Positions 52,208 through 61,382 of a stretch of DNA of 64,000 nucleotides are shown here, one piece after another; positions within the stretch are counted from its first letter, which is position 1, and each line of letters opens with the position of its first letter. The notes beneath the pieces are model-generated. The model was not told the DNA's origin. It did no database searches and worked only from the letters and a program-made list of their open reading frames with translations. This DNA is from Achromobacter spanius (GTDB lineage: Bacteria; Pseudomonadota; Gammaproteobacteria; Burkholderiales; Burkholderiaceae_B), in assembly GCF_003994415.1 (NCBI RefSeq), contig NZ_CP034689.1, forward strand, positions 2,604,001 to 2,668,000. Reading direction: 5' to 3'. The position numbers and the translations under genes were made by a program.

Positions 52208-54267
52208 GCGCGGCAGATAAGAACACGGCACAGGGACTCGTCGTCGGCGTGGACGTGGGCGGCACGTTCACGGACCTGTTCGTGCTGGACGAGGCAGCCG
52301 GCACGGCGCGCGTGGTCAAGGTGCCGTCAACGCGCGGCGAAGAGGCGCGCGGCTTCATGAACGGCATCGCGCGCGTGGCCGACGGCGCCAGCGCCATTGC
52401 CACCATCGTGCACGGCACCACCGTGGGCACCAACGCGCTGCTGGAACGCAAGGTGGCCCGCACCGGCATCATCACCACGGCGGGCTTTCGCGATGTGCTG
52501 GAAATGCGCCGGCGCGATCGTCCCCAGACCTGGGGCCTTCGTGGCAACTACGAACCTGTCGTGCCACGCGACCTGCGCCTGGAAGTGGCCGAGCGCGTGC
52601 TGGCCGACGGCACGGTACACACGCCCGTGGATCTGGATCAGGTGGAAGCGGCGGCCCGGGCGCTGCTGGCGCAGGGCTGCGAGGCGGTGTGCGTGTTCTT
52701 CGTCAACGCCTACGCCAACCCGGTGAACGAAGCCCAGGCCGCGACCCGCGTGCGCGCCATCTGGCCGAATGGCAACGTCACGGCGGCCACCGCAGTGCTG
52801 CCCGAAATCCGTGAATTCGAACGCTGCTCAACAGCAGTGTTGAACGCCGCCTTGCAGCCCGTGGTGGGCAGCTACCTGACGCGCCTGGAATCTGACTTGC
52901 AGCAGAACGGCTTTGACGGCGAGCTGCTGGTGGTGCAGAGCAACGGCGGGGTGATGTCGCGCCAGACCGCGTGCGACGTGCCGGTGCGCACCGCGCTGTC
53001 GGGTCCAGCGGCGGGCGTGATCGCCTGCGCCGCCATCGCGCGCGCCTCCGGCTTTCCCAACGTGGTGACGGGCGACATGGGCGGCACCTCGTTCGACGTG
53101 TCGCTGGTGGCGGGCGGCGAAGCGTCGCTGTCGGCGCAGACTTCCATCGACTTCGGCATGGTGGTGCGCGCGCCGATGATCCAGATTGAAACCATCGGCG
53201 CGGGCGGCGGCTCGATTGCCAGCGTGGATGCGGGCGGCCTGTTGCAGGTGGGCCCCGAATCCGCCGGCAGCATTCCCGGCCCGGCCTGCTATGGCCGTGG
53301 CAACACCCGGCCCACCGTCACCGACGCCAACGTGCTGCTGGGCCGCATTTCGGCCGAGCGCCCGCTGGGCGGCGGGCTGCTGGCCACCATGAATGTAGAC
53401 CTGGCGCGCGCGGCTATCGACGAACACGTGGCGCGGCCGCTGGGGCTGGACGTGCATGCGGCGGCCGAGGCCATCCTGACCGTCGCGAACGCCAAGATGG
53501 CGGGCGCGATCCGCGTGGTGTCGATTGAACGCGGGCACGACCCGCGCAAGTTCGCCTACATGCCGTTCGGCGGCGGCGGTGCGCTGCACGTGTGCGCCAT
53601 GATGAACGAAGTGGACGCGGCCCATGGCATCGTGCCGCGCTACCCGGGCGTGACGTCCGCGCTGGGCTGCGTCATGGCCGACATGCGGCACGACGGCGTG
53701 CAGACGCTGAACACCGCGTTGGATGCCTTGGACGTCCCCGATCTGCTGGCGCGCATCGACGGTCTGGCGCAAGCCTGCCAGGAACGGCTGGACTCGGCGG
53801 GCGTGGCTTTCGAAGGCATCCGCGAAAGCATCGAGCTGGACATGCTGTACGTGGGCCAAAGCCATACCGTGCGCGTGGAACTCACGCGCGCCGAGCTGGA
53901 CCGTGCGGGCATTGCCGCCGCCTTCGACCGCGCCTACCGCGCGTCGTTCGGCCGCAGTCTGGATGGCATTGCGGTGCGCATCCTGAACCTGCGCTATGCG
54001 CGCATCGGGCAGCGCCCCAAGTTTGATCTTGCGCTGCTGGCGCCCACCTGCCAGGACATGCCCGCCGCGCTGGGCACGCAGCGGGTGTTTCACGCGGGCC
54101 AGTGGCACGATGCTGTGCGCTACGCGCGCCTGGATCTGCCCGTGGAGGCGGAAGTGGCCGGCCCCGCCATTCTTGAACAGCCCGACACCACCATCTGGAT
54201 CGAACCCGGCTTTGCCGGCCGCGTCGACGCGCTGGGTAATCTGCTGATCACGCGACAGACCGCCTAG
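52204..54267 (+). CDS. HyuA-type hydantoinase/oxoprolinase subunit
   Basis: The 687-residue protein has the ATPase-fold start LVVGVDVGGTFTDLFVLDEA (acetate/sugar-kinase-like phosphate motif), TIVHGTTVGTNALLERK, the HyuA block TGDMGGTSFDVSLVAGGEAS, and GAGGGSIASVDAGG. It binds ATP and couples hydrolysis to opening of a ring or carboxylation by the HyuB-type partner. It lies directly before the isochorismatase-fold hydrolase, as in some hydantoin and creatinine routes, where an amidase follows. Confidence 0.93.
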   Translation: MSAADKNTAQGLVVGVDVGGTFTDLFVLDEAAGTARVVKVPSTRGEEARGFMNGIARVADGASAIATIVHGTTVGTNALLERKVARTGIITTAGFRDVLEMRRRDRPQTWGLRGNYEPVVPRDLRLEVAERVLADGTVHTPVDLDQVEAAARALLAQGCEAVCVFFVNAYANPVNEAQAATRVRAIWPNGNVTAATAVLPEIREFERCSTAVLNAALQPVVGSYLTRLESDLQQNGFDGELLVVQSNGGVMSRQTACDVPVRTALSGPAAGVIACAAIARASGFPNVVTGDMGGTSFDVSLVAGGEASLSAQTSIDFGMVVRAPMIQIETIGAGGGSIASVDAGGLLQVGPESAGSIPGPACYGRGNTRPTVTDANVLLGRISAERPLGGGLLATMNVDLARAAIDEHVARPLGLDVHAAAEAILTVANAKMAGAIRVVSIERGHDPRKFAYMPFGGGGALHVCAMMNEVDAAHGIVPRYPGVTSALGCVMADMRHDGVQTLNTALDALDVPDLLARIDGLAQACQERLDSAGVAFEGIRESIELDMLYVGQSHTVRVELTRAELDRAGIAAAFDRAYRASFGRSLDGIAVRILNLRYARIGQRPKFDLALLAPTCQDMPAALGTQRVFHAGQWHDAVRYARLDLPVEAEVAGPAILEQPDTTIWIEPGFAGRVDALGNLLITRQTA

Positions 54268-54276
54268 GAGACCGCC

Positions 54277-54885
54277 ATGCATGCCTTGGACCCTCGCACT
54301 ACCGCCTTGCTCATCATCGATCTGCAGAATGATTTTCTGGCGCCGGGCGGCGCCTATGACCGGGGCGGCGCTGTCAGCCGCGAGGCGCGCGCCTTGCCCG
54401 CCCGCGTGGCGCCGCTGGCCCGTGCGCTGAAGGCGCAAGGTGGCCTGGTCGCCGCCAGCCTGTTCACCTTGTGGCCCGATGCGCATGGCGAACCCATGAT
54501 CTCGCCGCACCTGAAGCAACTGCGCCCGTTCCTGGCAAAAGGCGATTTCGCGGCTGGCTCGCCCGGCCAGGCGAATGTGGCCGAACTGGACGGGTTGGTC
54601 GACGTGTCGGTCTGGAAAGTGGCGTATTCGGCCTTCTTCAACACGCAACTGGATTGGGTGCTGCGCCGCGCGGGCGTGTCCAGCGTGGTCATTGCCGGCA
54701 TCGTCACCAACGGCGGCGTGGCCAGCACGGCGCGCGACGCCCATATGCGCGACTATCACGTGACGGTGCTGGCCGACGGCTGCGCCGCGCCCACGCCCGC
54801 CATGCACGACGCCGCGCTGGCGGACCTGCGCACGGTGGCCGACGTGATCACCTGCGCGGACTTCATGGACAGGCTGGCGTCGTGA
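54277..54885 (+). CDS. Isochorismatase-fold hydrolase (cysteine-less)
   Basis: The 202-residue protein has the fold of isochorismatases and cysteine amidohydrolases: LLIIDLQNDFLAPGG (D15), VWKVAYSAFFNT (K114) and VVIAGIVTNGGVASTARDAH. At the place of the catalytic cysteine (usually TNxCV) it has Gly147. D and K are kept. Thus it cannot work by the normal amidase mechanism and may hydrolyse a vinyl ether, as PhzD-type isochorismatases do with D and K, or have lost activity. It lies between HyuA and a flavoprotein, overlapping the latter by four bases. Confidence 0.88.
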   Translation: MHALDPRTTALLIIDLQNDFLAPGGAYDRGGAVSREARALPARVAPLARALKAQGGLVAASLFTLWPDAHGEPMISPHLKQLRPFLAKGDFAAGSPGQANVAELDGLVDVSVWKVAYSAFFNTQLDWVLRRAGVSSVVIAGIVTNGGVASTARDAHMRDYHVTVLADGCAAPTPAMHDAALADLRTVADVITCADFMDRLAS

Positions 54886-56381
54886 GCGCGCCGGTCGTGA
54901 AGCGGGGCAACCCCGGCGGTATTGTCGGCAGCACCCCCGTCAGCACCCCCGTCAGCACCCCGGACGCCGACATGATGCAGGTGCCGGTGCTGATCATCGG
55001 CGCGGGCGCTTGCGGGCTGACCGCCGCGCTGCGTCTGGCGCATGCTGGTATTGAAACCGTATTGATCGAGCGCGACGCCGCGCCCAGCGGCTCGTCGGCG
55101 CTGTCGTCGGGATTCATTCCGGCGGCGGGGTCCGCCGTGCAGCGCGCGGCTGGCATCGATGACAGCGCGGAGCGTTTCGCCGCCGACATCCAGGCCAAGG
55201 CCCACGGCACGGCCGCGCCGCATCTGGTCGCGGCCTACACGGATGCGGCCGCACCGGCCATGGACATGTTGGCGCGGCACGGCTTGGTGTTCGACGTGCT
55301 GGACGGCTTTCTGTATCCGGGCCACAGCGCGCGCCGCATGCATGCCTTGCCCGAACGCACGGGCGTGGCCTTGGTGACCGCGCTGGAACGCGCCGCCACG
55401 GGCGCGGGCGCGCATCTGTTGACGCGCGCGTTGGCCCGAGAAATCTGGGTTGAAGATGCGGGAGGGGAAGGCGGCGATGGGAACAACAGCGATGGGAACC
55501 CCAGCGGCCGCATCACCGCCGTGGGTTGCGAACGACCCGACGGATCCATCGACGTAATCGGCTGCCAGGTGCTGATCCTGGCCTGCAACGGATTTGGCGG
55601 CAACGCCGCCATGGTGGCCGAACATCTACCCGCCATGCGCGAGGCCGTCTACGGCGGTCACGTCGGCAACGACGGCAGCGCCATCGAATGGGGCAAGGCC
55701 TTGGGCGCGCGCCTGGCTGACCTGGGCGCTTACCAGGGACACGGGTCCTGGGCCACACCGCAAGGCGCGCTGATTTCCTGGGCCGTCATGATGGACGGCG
55801 GCGTGCAGATCAATCGCGACGGCCTGCGCTTCCATGACGAAACGCAGGGCTATTCCGAAGCCGCCGTCCATGTATTGGCGCAGCCGGGTGGGGTGGCCTG
55901 GAACGTGTTCGACGACCGCACGCTGGCATTGGCGCGCGGCTTCCCGGATTTTGTCGCGGCCGAAGCCGGCCATGCGGTGAAGACCTGCGCCGACGTGTCT
56001 GCGCTGGCCGCGTTGATCGGCTGCGACGCCGACGTGTTGCAACAGACCTTGCAGGGCGTCAGCCCGGATGTGGCCGACCCCCATGGCCGCCGCTTCGACC
56101 GCGCCCTGCAAGCGCCGTATCACGCAGTCAAGGTCACCGGCGCGCTGTTCCATACCCAAGGCGGCCTGGACATTGATGCGCAATGCCGCGTCCTGAATCG
56201 CAATGGTCAGGCATTGCCGAATCTGCTGGCTGCCGGCGGCGCCGCGCGCGGCGTGTCGGGCAACGACGTGTCGGGCTATCTGTCCGGCAATGGATTGCTT
56301 AGCGCGGTGGCGGGCGGCTATATCGCCGCAGCGACCGCCGCCGCGATGCTGGGGCAAGAACTTGATCAGGAATCACCATGA
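54882..56381 (+). CDS. FAD-dependent dehydrogenase (fumarate-reductase/KstD-like)
   Basis: The 499-residue protein has an N-terminal dinucleotide-binding fold (VPVLIIGAGACGLTAALRLA, then IERDAAPSGSSALSSGFIPA) and a C-terminal NDVSGYLSGNGLLSAVAGGY FAD-contact motif. This places it with fumarate reductase, tricarballylate dehydrogenase and ketosteroid delta-dehydrogenase relatives, which introduce or reduce a C=C next to a carbonyl. GTG 54882 overlaps the previous stop. The N-terminal lead contains STPVSTPVSTPD from a 12-bp repeat; ATG 54972 is an alternative start. Confidence 0.88.
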   Translation: MSAPVVKRGNPGGIVGSTPVSTPVSTPDADMMQVPVLIIGAGACGLTAALRLAHAGIETVLIERDAAPSGSSALSSGFIPAAGSAVQRAAGIDDSAERFAADIQAKAHGTAAPHLVAAYTDAAAPAMDMLARHGLVFDVLDGFLYPGHSARRMHALPERTGVALVTALERAATGAGAHLLTRALAREIWVEDAGGEGGDGNNSDGNPSGRITAVGCERPDGSIDVIGCQVLILACNGFGGNAAMVAEHLPAMREAVYGGHVGNDGSAIEWGKALGARLADLGAYQGHGSWATPQGALISWAVMMDGGVQINRDGLRFHDETQGYSEAAVHVLAQPGGVAWNVFDDRTLALARGFPDFVAAEAGHAVKTCADVSALAALIGCDADVLQQTLQGVSPDVADPHGRRFDRALQAPYHAVKVTGALFHTQGGLDIDAQCRVLNRNGQALPNLLAAGGAARGVSGNDVSGYLSGNGLLSAVAGGYIAAATAAAMLGQELDQESP

Positions 56382-57238
56382 AACACGCACTGAAAACGCA
56401 ATTGGCCACAGGCGCCGTGCTGGCGCCCGGCATCTACGACGCCCTGTCGGCGCTCATCGCCGAACAGGCGGGCTTTGATGCGTTGTACCTGTCGGGCGCG
56501 TCCATCGCCTACACGCGGCTGGGGCGCTCGGACATCGGTCTGACCACGTATTCGGAAGTCGAGGACACGCTGGCGCGGATCACCGAGCGCGTGGCCACGC
56601 CGGTCATCGTGGACGCCGACACGGGCTTTGGCAATGCGCTGAACACGCAGCGCACAGTGCGTGGCTTTGAACGCGCGGGCGCCGCGATGATCCAGTTGGA
56701 AGACCAGACCTTTCCCAAGCGTTGCGGCCATCTGGACGGCAAGACGGTGATACCCGCCGCCGAAATGTGCGGCAAGCTGCGCGCGGCGGTGGACGCGCGG
56801 CTTGATGCGTCCACGCTGATACTGGCGCGTACCGACGCGGTCGCCGTCGACGGGCTGGAAGCCGCGCTGGACCGCGCCGAATCCTATCTGGAAGCGGGCG
56901 CGGACGCGCTCTTCATCGAAGCGCTGCGCACGCCCGAACAGATGCAGGCGGCCTGCGCGCGCTTTGCCGCTCGCGTGCCGCTGCTGGCCAATATGGTGGA
57001 AGGCGGCAAGACGCCCGTGCAAAGCGCCGACGCCTTGACCGCGCTGGGCTTTCGCATCGTCATCTTTCCCGGCGGCACCGCGCGCGCCGTGGCGCACACC
57101 TTGCAGGGCTATTACGGCAGCCTGCGCCAACACGGCACCACCGCGCCGTGGCAACAGCAGATGCTGAATTTCGACGGCTTGAATACGGTGATCGGCACGC
57201 CGGAATTGCTGGCGCAAGGGCGGCGGTACGAGGGGTAG
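56378..57238 (+). CDS. Isocitrate-lyase/PEP-mutase family C-C lyase
   Basis: The 286-residue protein has the family core LAPGIYDALSALIAEQAGFD, VIVDADTGFGN (metal-binding D79/D81), QLEDQTFPKRCGHLDG with the lyase signature KRCGH (C116), and ARTDAVAVDGLEAALDRAES. The catalytic cysteine distinguishes true lyases (2-methylisocitrate, dimethylmalate lyase) from oxaloacetate decarboxylases, which lack it. It would cleave a 2-hydroxy (alkyl)succinate-type acid into two small acids. It overlaps the flavoprotein gene (ATGA) and ends the operon. Confidence 0.92.
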   Translation: MKHALKTQLATGAVLAPGIYDALSALIAEQAGFDALYLSGASIAYTRLGRSDIGLTTYSEVEDTLARITERVATPVIVDADTGFGNALNTQRTVRGFERAGAAMIQLEDQTFPKRCGHLDGKTVIPAAEMCGKLRAAVDARLDASTLILARTDAVAVDGLEAALDRAESYLEAGADALFIEALRTPEQMQAACARFAARVPLLANMVEGGKTPVQSADALTALGFRIVIFPGGTARAVAHTLQGYYGSLRQHGTTAPWQQQMLNFDGLNTVIGTPELLAQGRRYEG

Positions 57239-57312
57239 GCGCGGCAGGCGGGCGCGTGGGGCAAGCGTGTATCGCCGGGGTCTAACTCATGCCGGACCGC
57301 CGCCGCCTTGGG

Positions 57313-57828
57313 TCAACGCGGCTGGGCGCCTCGGTGGAGCTGCTGCTGCATCATTTGCTCCATCATCATCTGCTGCATGCCCATGTATTGATCCCGCATG
57401 TACTGACGTTCCCGGATCTGCTCGGGGCTCAGGTTCGAATAATTTCCCCGCATGGCATTCCACCCCATCTGCCCGCGTCCCCGGTGATGCGGCCCGCCGG
57501 CACCCATGGCCCCACAGCAACCCATGGCGCCGCTGCCCCAGAATTCGCCCATCATTCCCATCGTGGTCTGCATCAGCTCCTGATGCGTTTGAAGCAGTTT
57601 CCGACGTTCGTTCGGGTCAGTCGTCTTCTGTATCTGATTCATGGTTTGCTGCATTTTCTCCATGTTTTCCCTGACTTCGGCGGCTTTCTTGTCAAACTGC
57701 TGCGTGTCGCCGGCGGGCTGTTCAGCCGACTGAGCGGGAGAGGGCGGCGCGGTCTGCGCGACAGCGGCCGTCAAGGCGGGGGCCAGCACGGCGACGAATG
57801 CCAGTGCGGCCAGATTGCGGATGTTCAT
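57313..57828 (-). CDS. Exported Met-rich protein
   Basis: The 171-residue product has a signal peptide (MNIRNLAALAFVAVLAPALT, ending AAVAQ) and a mature part with repeated methionines, for example NMEKMQQTMNQIQK, QTTMGMMGEFWG, and a C-terminal MRDQYMGMQQMMMEQMMQQQ. It also has His-rich GGPHHRGRG and a Cys pair in GCCGAMG. The composition suggests soft-metal binding or a periplasmic stress protein. I do not recognise the family. The start used is ATG 57828; an upstream GTG-like start is less likely. It is convergent with the lyase gene. Confidence 0.7.
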   Translation of the reverse strand: MNIRNLAALAFVAVLAPALTAAVAQTAPPSPAQSAEQPAGDTQQFDKKAAEVRENMEKMQQTMNQIQKTTDPNERRKLLQTHQELMQTTMGMMGEFWGSGAMGCCGAMGAGGPHHRGRGQMGWNAMRGNYSNLSPEQIRERQYMRDQYMGMQQMMMEQMMQQQLHRGAQPR

Positions 57829-57942
57829 GGTCAATCTCCACGTGGTTGGCACCTTGGACTGCTAGGCAAATCAAGAGGATTTGCAGCGTCAGCGTAGATC
57901 CGCCAAGACAATGCGACTTGACCATAGTCAACATATTCCCGC

Positions 57943-59646
57943 TCAGGACGCAGACCGGCTGGTGTCCTGGTATTTGTGGACGGCCTCTTCAAGTGTCTGG
58001 AACAAACCGTCCGCGCCCAGGGTTTCGCCCAACGGGGATCGTCTTACCGTGGCCAGCACGCCAGGGCTTAGATTCGCCAGCCAAAGCTGAACACCGTCCC
58101 GCTTTAACCGGCGTTCCGCCTCGTTCATCATTTTCAGCGCGGTGTATTCGATATCGAAAACACTTCCCATATCCAGCACGACTACCCGCGGCCGTGTCGC
58201 GGTGATCAATTGGGTGATCTTCTGGCCGATATTGTCTGCATTCACAAAGAAGATGCGTCCCTCGGGCCGAAGCAGCAAGATGCCTTCAAGCGCCTCGTCG
58301 TCGGGATGGTCCGGGGACGCCGGACGGAACAGGTTCGTGTTCGGCTTACGCAGCAGCCGATGCAAGGGCGGGTTGGAAACCTGGTGGGCCAGCGCGACGA
58401 GCGACACGATGATGGCGACGAGTATCCCTTGCAGCGTGCCCAGCAGCACGACACCGGCAAGCGCCACCAAGGCCCAGACAAGCTCTGTGCGCCGCACCCT
58501 GGCAATCGCACGGAACTCGGCCGGGTCGAACAGCCCAACCGAGTACATGATGACCACCGCCGCCAGGGTGGCGTGCGGCATAGCGCCAATCAAAGGCGCC
58601 AGCAGCAGCATGACGCCCAGCGTAAGCCCGGCGGTGACGCACTCGGCGACCTGGGTGCGTGCGCCGGCGCGCCGATTCACGGCGGTTTGCGACGTCCCGC
58701 CGCCCGCCGGCATGGCGCCGAAGAGCGCGCCGCCCACATTCGAAAATCCCGTGGCCAACAATTCTCGATTGGCGTTCGGCAGGGCCTCGCCCGCTTTCGC
58801 AAAAGCGCGTCCGGCCGCGATCGTTTCGGTGAAACTCATCAACGCGATTCCCAGCGCCATGGGCCAAAGCTCGCCCACCAATGACGTATCCGGCAGCGTC
58901 AGCGACGGCAAGCCCGTGGGCACATGGCCCACTGTTTGCACGCCAAGATCGCTTAGTCCGAACAGGCTGGTTGCCGCGATGGCGATGGCGACCGTCACCA
59001 GCGGCGCTGGCGCGCGCGGCATGAATCGTTCCAGTACAAGGAGCAGGCCCAATGTGATCGCGCCGACGGCGGCTGTGGCGATCGACAGCTGTGTAAAGCC
59101 ATGAAAAATTGACAGCACGTTCGACAGAAACGGCCCCTTGGGAAAGTGCAGCCCAAGCAGCTTCGGTATTTGATCGACCACGATCACGATGGCGATGCCC
59201 GCCTTGAAGCCGACCAATACCGGTTCGGAAATAAAGCTGGCCAAGTAGCCAAGCCGCAACAGAGACGCCGCTATCAGCACGATGCCAACCAGCAGCGCCA
59301 GCGTTGCCGTGGCAACCAGCAGTTGCGTGGCGTCGCCGCCTGGCACGGCGCGATCCAGGGCTGTCGCGGTAAGGATGGCCAGTGTGGTCGTGGTGCTGAC
59401 GCTAAGCGGCCGGGATGTGCCGAGGAAGGCGTAAACAAGCATCGGCACGAACGCGGTGTAGAGCCCCACCTGAACCGGTAGCCCCGCTACGGCGGCATAG
59501 GCAAGCGCTTTCGGAATGACGACGGCGGCGGTCGTCAGGCCGGCTGTGACGTCATCCTTTATCCACGGCTTTTGGTACTGGCATAGCCAGTCAGGCAGCG
59601 CAACGCGTTGCCGGCGAACAGATTTTTCCGGCGGTTCGTCTTCCAT
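57943..59646 (-). CDS. SulP-family anion transporter with STAS domain
   Basis: The 567-residue protein from ATG 59646 has the SulP/SLC26 N-terminus (PWIKDDVTAGLTTAAVVIPK, ALAYAAVAGLPVQVGLYTAF, VYAFLGTSRPLSVSTTTTLA), about 11-12 TM segments, and a C-terminal STAS domain (GRIFFVNADNIGQKITQLIT, then VVLDMGSVFDIEYTALKMM). It imports or exchanges sulfate or another inorganic anion at the inner membrane. A longer start at 59715 adds 23 residues without clear support. Confidence 0.9.
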   Translation of the reverse strand: MEDEPPEKSVRRQRVALPDWLCQYQKPWIKDDVTAGLTTAAVVIPKALAYAAVAGLPVQVGLYTAFVPMLVYAFLGTSRPLSVSTTTTLAILTATALDRAVPGGDATQLLVATATLALLVGIVLIAASLLRLGYLASFISEPVLVGFKAGIAIVIVVDQIPKLLGLHFPKGPFLSNVLSIFHGFTQLSIATAAVGAITLGLLLVLERFMPRAPAPLVTVAIAIAATSLFGLSDLGVQTVGHVPTGLPSLTLPDTSLVGELWPMALGIALMSFTETIAAGRAFAKAGEALPNANRELLATGFSNVGGALFGAMPAGGGTSQTAVNRRAGARTQVAECVTAGLTLGVMLLLAPLIGAMPHATLAAVVIMYSVGLFDPAEFRAIARVRRTELVWALVALAGVVLLGTLQGILVAIIVSLVALAHQVSNPPLHRLLRKPNTNLFRPASPDHPDDEALEGILLLRPEGRIFFVNADNIGQKITQLITATRPRVVVLDMGSVFDIEYTALKMMNEAERRLKRDGVQLWLANLSPGVLATVRRSPLGETLGADGLFQTLEEAVHKYQDTSRSAS

Positions 59647-59790
59647 GGGCGGGCCTCTTTGGCACGACGCATTGGCTGGAATTGATTGTGAACCTGGACG
59701 GCGCATGGCGTCCATGATGATTCCGGCGAAATGCCGTAAGAAAGGCGCTCAACGATCGACGCCTAACGCCCAACGCCCAACGCTTGACCA

Positions 59791-60411
59791 TCAACGCGCC
59801 GTGCGCTGATGCGGCACCAGCGGCGGCACGGGCTGGTTGGCGATCTCATCCCAGAACCCGGGCAAAAAGCACTCGGCCACCAATAGCGGCTGACCCTGGC
59901 GCCAGAAGACGGATCGGCGCGCCCAGACCCGGGCGGCGTCCTGCTCCCGACGATCCGCCGACAAGGCCCCGCGCGCCGTGGCGTGGAAAGGCACGGGTGA
60001 CGCCAGGCGGCGGCAGGCAAAGGGCGAGCGGATGACGGTGCTGTCGTGATACAGCATGTCGGCAAGCGGCCGGGTCAAGAGCCGGCGCATGCCTTGCCAG
60101 GCGCCGTGCGAGGCGCGCAGCGGCGTCAGGCTGCGGGCGGGCACGCTGTCCACGCCGTTTACCGACATCAGCACTTCGCGGATCCACACGGGCGAGCCGG
60201 GCGCGATGCCCATGGCGCGCGCTTCGTCGGGCGGCGCGCCGTCGGCGTATTCGGCCAGCACGCGCAGGCGTACCTGGCCCACCTGGCGCAAGCCGGCGGT
60301 GAGCGCGCCAGGGCGGAACAGCCAGTGGCGCATGGCGGGGGGCAGGACGGGCGGCGCGACGGCCAGCCAGCCGGGGGCAAGCGGGGGGTGATGGGCTGCG
60401 GGTTTCATCAT
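59791..60411 (-). CDS. ubiC: Chorismate--pyruvate lyase
   Basis: The 206-residue protein matches UbiC: WLFRPGALTAGLRQVGQVRL, SPVWIREVLMSVNGVDSVPA, RSLTPLRASHGAW, and WARRSVFWRQGQPLLVAECF. It converts chorismate to 4-hydroxybenzoate and pyruvate, the first committed step of ubiquinone synthesis. It is divergent from the pseudouridine synthase gene. Confidence 0.9.
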   Translation of the reverse strand: MMKPAAHHPPLAPGWLAVAPPVLPPAMRHWLFRPGALTAGLRQVGQVRLRVLAEYADGAPPDEARAMGIAPGSPVWIREVLMSVNGVDSVPARSLTPLRASHGAWQGMRRLLTRPLADMLYHDSTVIRSPFACRRLASPVPFHATARGALSADRREQDAARVWARRSVFWRQGQPLLVAECFLPGFWDEIANQPVPPLVPHQRTAR

Positions 60412-60541
60412 GGCTGCGTATTATGCCAAGCTCGGCGCGCGGCCCGCCTGCGTCGCAATGCCGCAGGCAGGTGGCAAGGGCAAGCGGAATGGCAGAGCGG
60501 CGCGGGCGGCGGGCGGCCCGCCAACGCATACAATACCGCCC

Positions 60542-61273
60542 ATGGAAAAAGTACGTATCTCCAAGCTCATGTCCGAGCGCGGACTCTGCTCGCGCCGCGA
60601 GGCCGACAGCTATATCGAACGCGGCTGGGTCCGCGTGGACGGCGTCGTGGTGTCCGAATTGGGCGCCAAGGCGTTCCCCGACCAGGTCATCACCCTTGAG
60701 CGCGCCGCGCAGGCGCGCCAGACGTCGCGCGTCACCATCCTGATCAACAAGCCGGTGGGGTATGTGTCGGGCCAGGCAGAAAAGGGCTATACGCCAGCGG
60801 TGGCACTGATCGACTCGCGCTCGCGCTTTGCGGGCTGCCGGCATCCGCAGCGCTTTGAACGCGCGCACCTGGAAGGGCTGGCGGTGGCTGGCCGCCTGGA
60901 CATCGACTCGCAAGGCCTGCTGGTGCTGACGCAAGACGGCCGCATCGCCAAGCATCTGATCGGCGAAGACTCCAGCGTTGATAAGGAATACCTGGTGCGC
61001 GTGCAGGGCGATTTGCCCGACCGTGGGCTGGAACTGTTGAACCATGGCCTGTCGTTGGATGGCAAGGCGCTCAAGCCCGCGCACGTGCGTTGGCAGAACC
61101 ACGACCAACTGCGCTTTGTGCTGCGCGAAGGCAAGAAGCGCCAGATTCGCCGCATGTGCGAACTGGTCGGCCTGAAAGTGGTGGGCTTGAAACGCGTACG
61201 CATCGGCCGCGTGCAACTGGGTGATTTGCCGCTGGGTCAGTGGCGTTATCTGCGCGACGACGAAGGGTTTTGA
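60542..61273 (+). CDS. rluF: 23S rRNA pseudouridine synthase (RluF/RsuA family)
   Basis: From ATG 60542 the 243-residue protein has an S4 domain (MEKVRISKLMSERGLCSRRE, then YIERGWVRVDGVVV) and a RsuA-type catalytic domain with the Asp in GRLDIDSQGLLVLTQDGRI and the terminal EGKKRQIRRMCELVGLKVVG. The last 50 residues (RVRIGRVQLGDLPLGQWRYL, ending RDDEGF) favour RluF (U2604) over RluB. An upstream frame to 60410 is probably not translated. A TACAAT at 60529-60534 lies very close to the ATG and might give a nearly leaderless mRNA. Confidence 0.88.
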   Translation: MEKVRISKLMSERGLCSRREADSYIERGWVRVDGVVVSELGAKAFPDQVITLERAAQARQTSRVTILINKPVGYVSGQAEKGYTPAVALIDSRSRFAGCRHPQRFERAHLEGLAVAGRLDIDSQGLLVLTQDGRIAKHLIGEDSSVDKEYLVRVQGDLPDRGLELLNHGLSLDGKALKPAHVRWQNHDQLRFVLREGKKRQIRRMCELVGLKVVGLKRVRIGRVQLGDLPLGQWRYLRDDEGF

Positions 61274-61296
61274 CGCTTCTTTTTTGATTCTTCTTT

Positions 61297-61318
61297 CAGG
61301 GAATATTCAGCTTCCCTG
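61297..61318. terminator. Hairpin between convergent rluF and LysR genes
   Basis: CAGGGAA (61297-61303) pairs with TTCCCTG (61312-61318). The T-rich stretch lies before rather than after the stem on the + strand, so it is not a classical terminator in that direction; on the minus strand AAGAATCAAAAAAG follows the stem. It may end transcription from one or both genes. Confidence 0.3.
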
Positions 61319-61382
61319 TTCGGCTCAGCCGACAACTGATGTCGGCGCCCAGCAGATTTTTCAGTCTGTTTCCAAGCCCCCT

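Noticed and set aside
60529..60541. Leaderless promoter for the pseudouridine synthase gene.
   Set aside because: TACAAT is close to the ATG, but no -35 is visible; recorded only as a remark in the gene entry.
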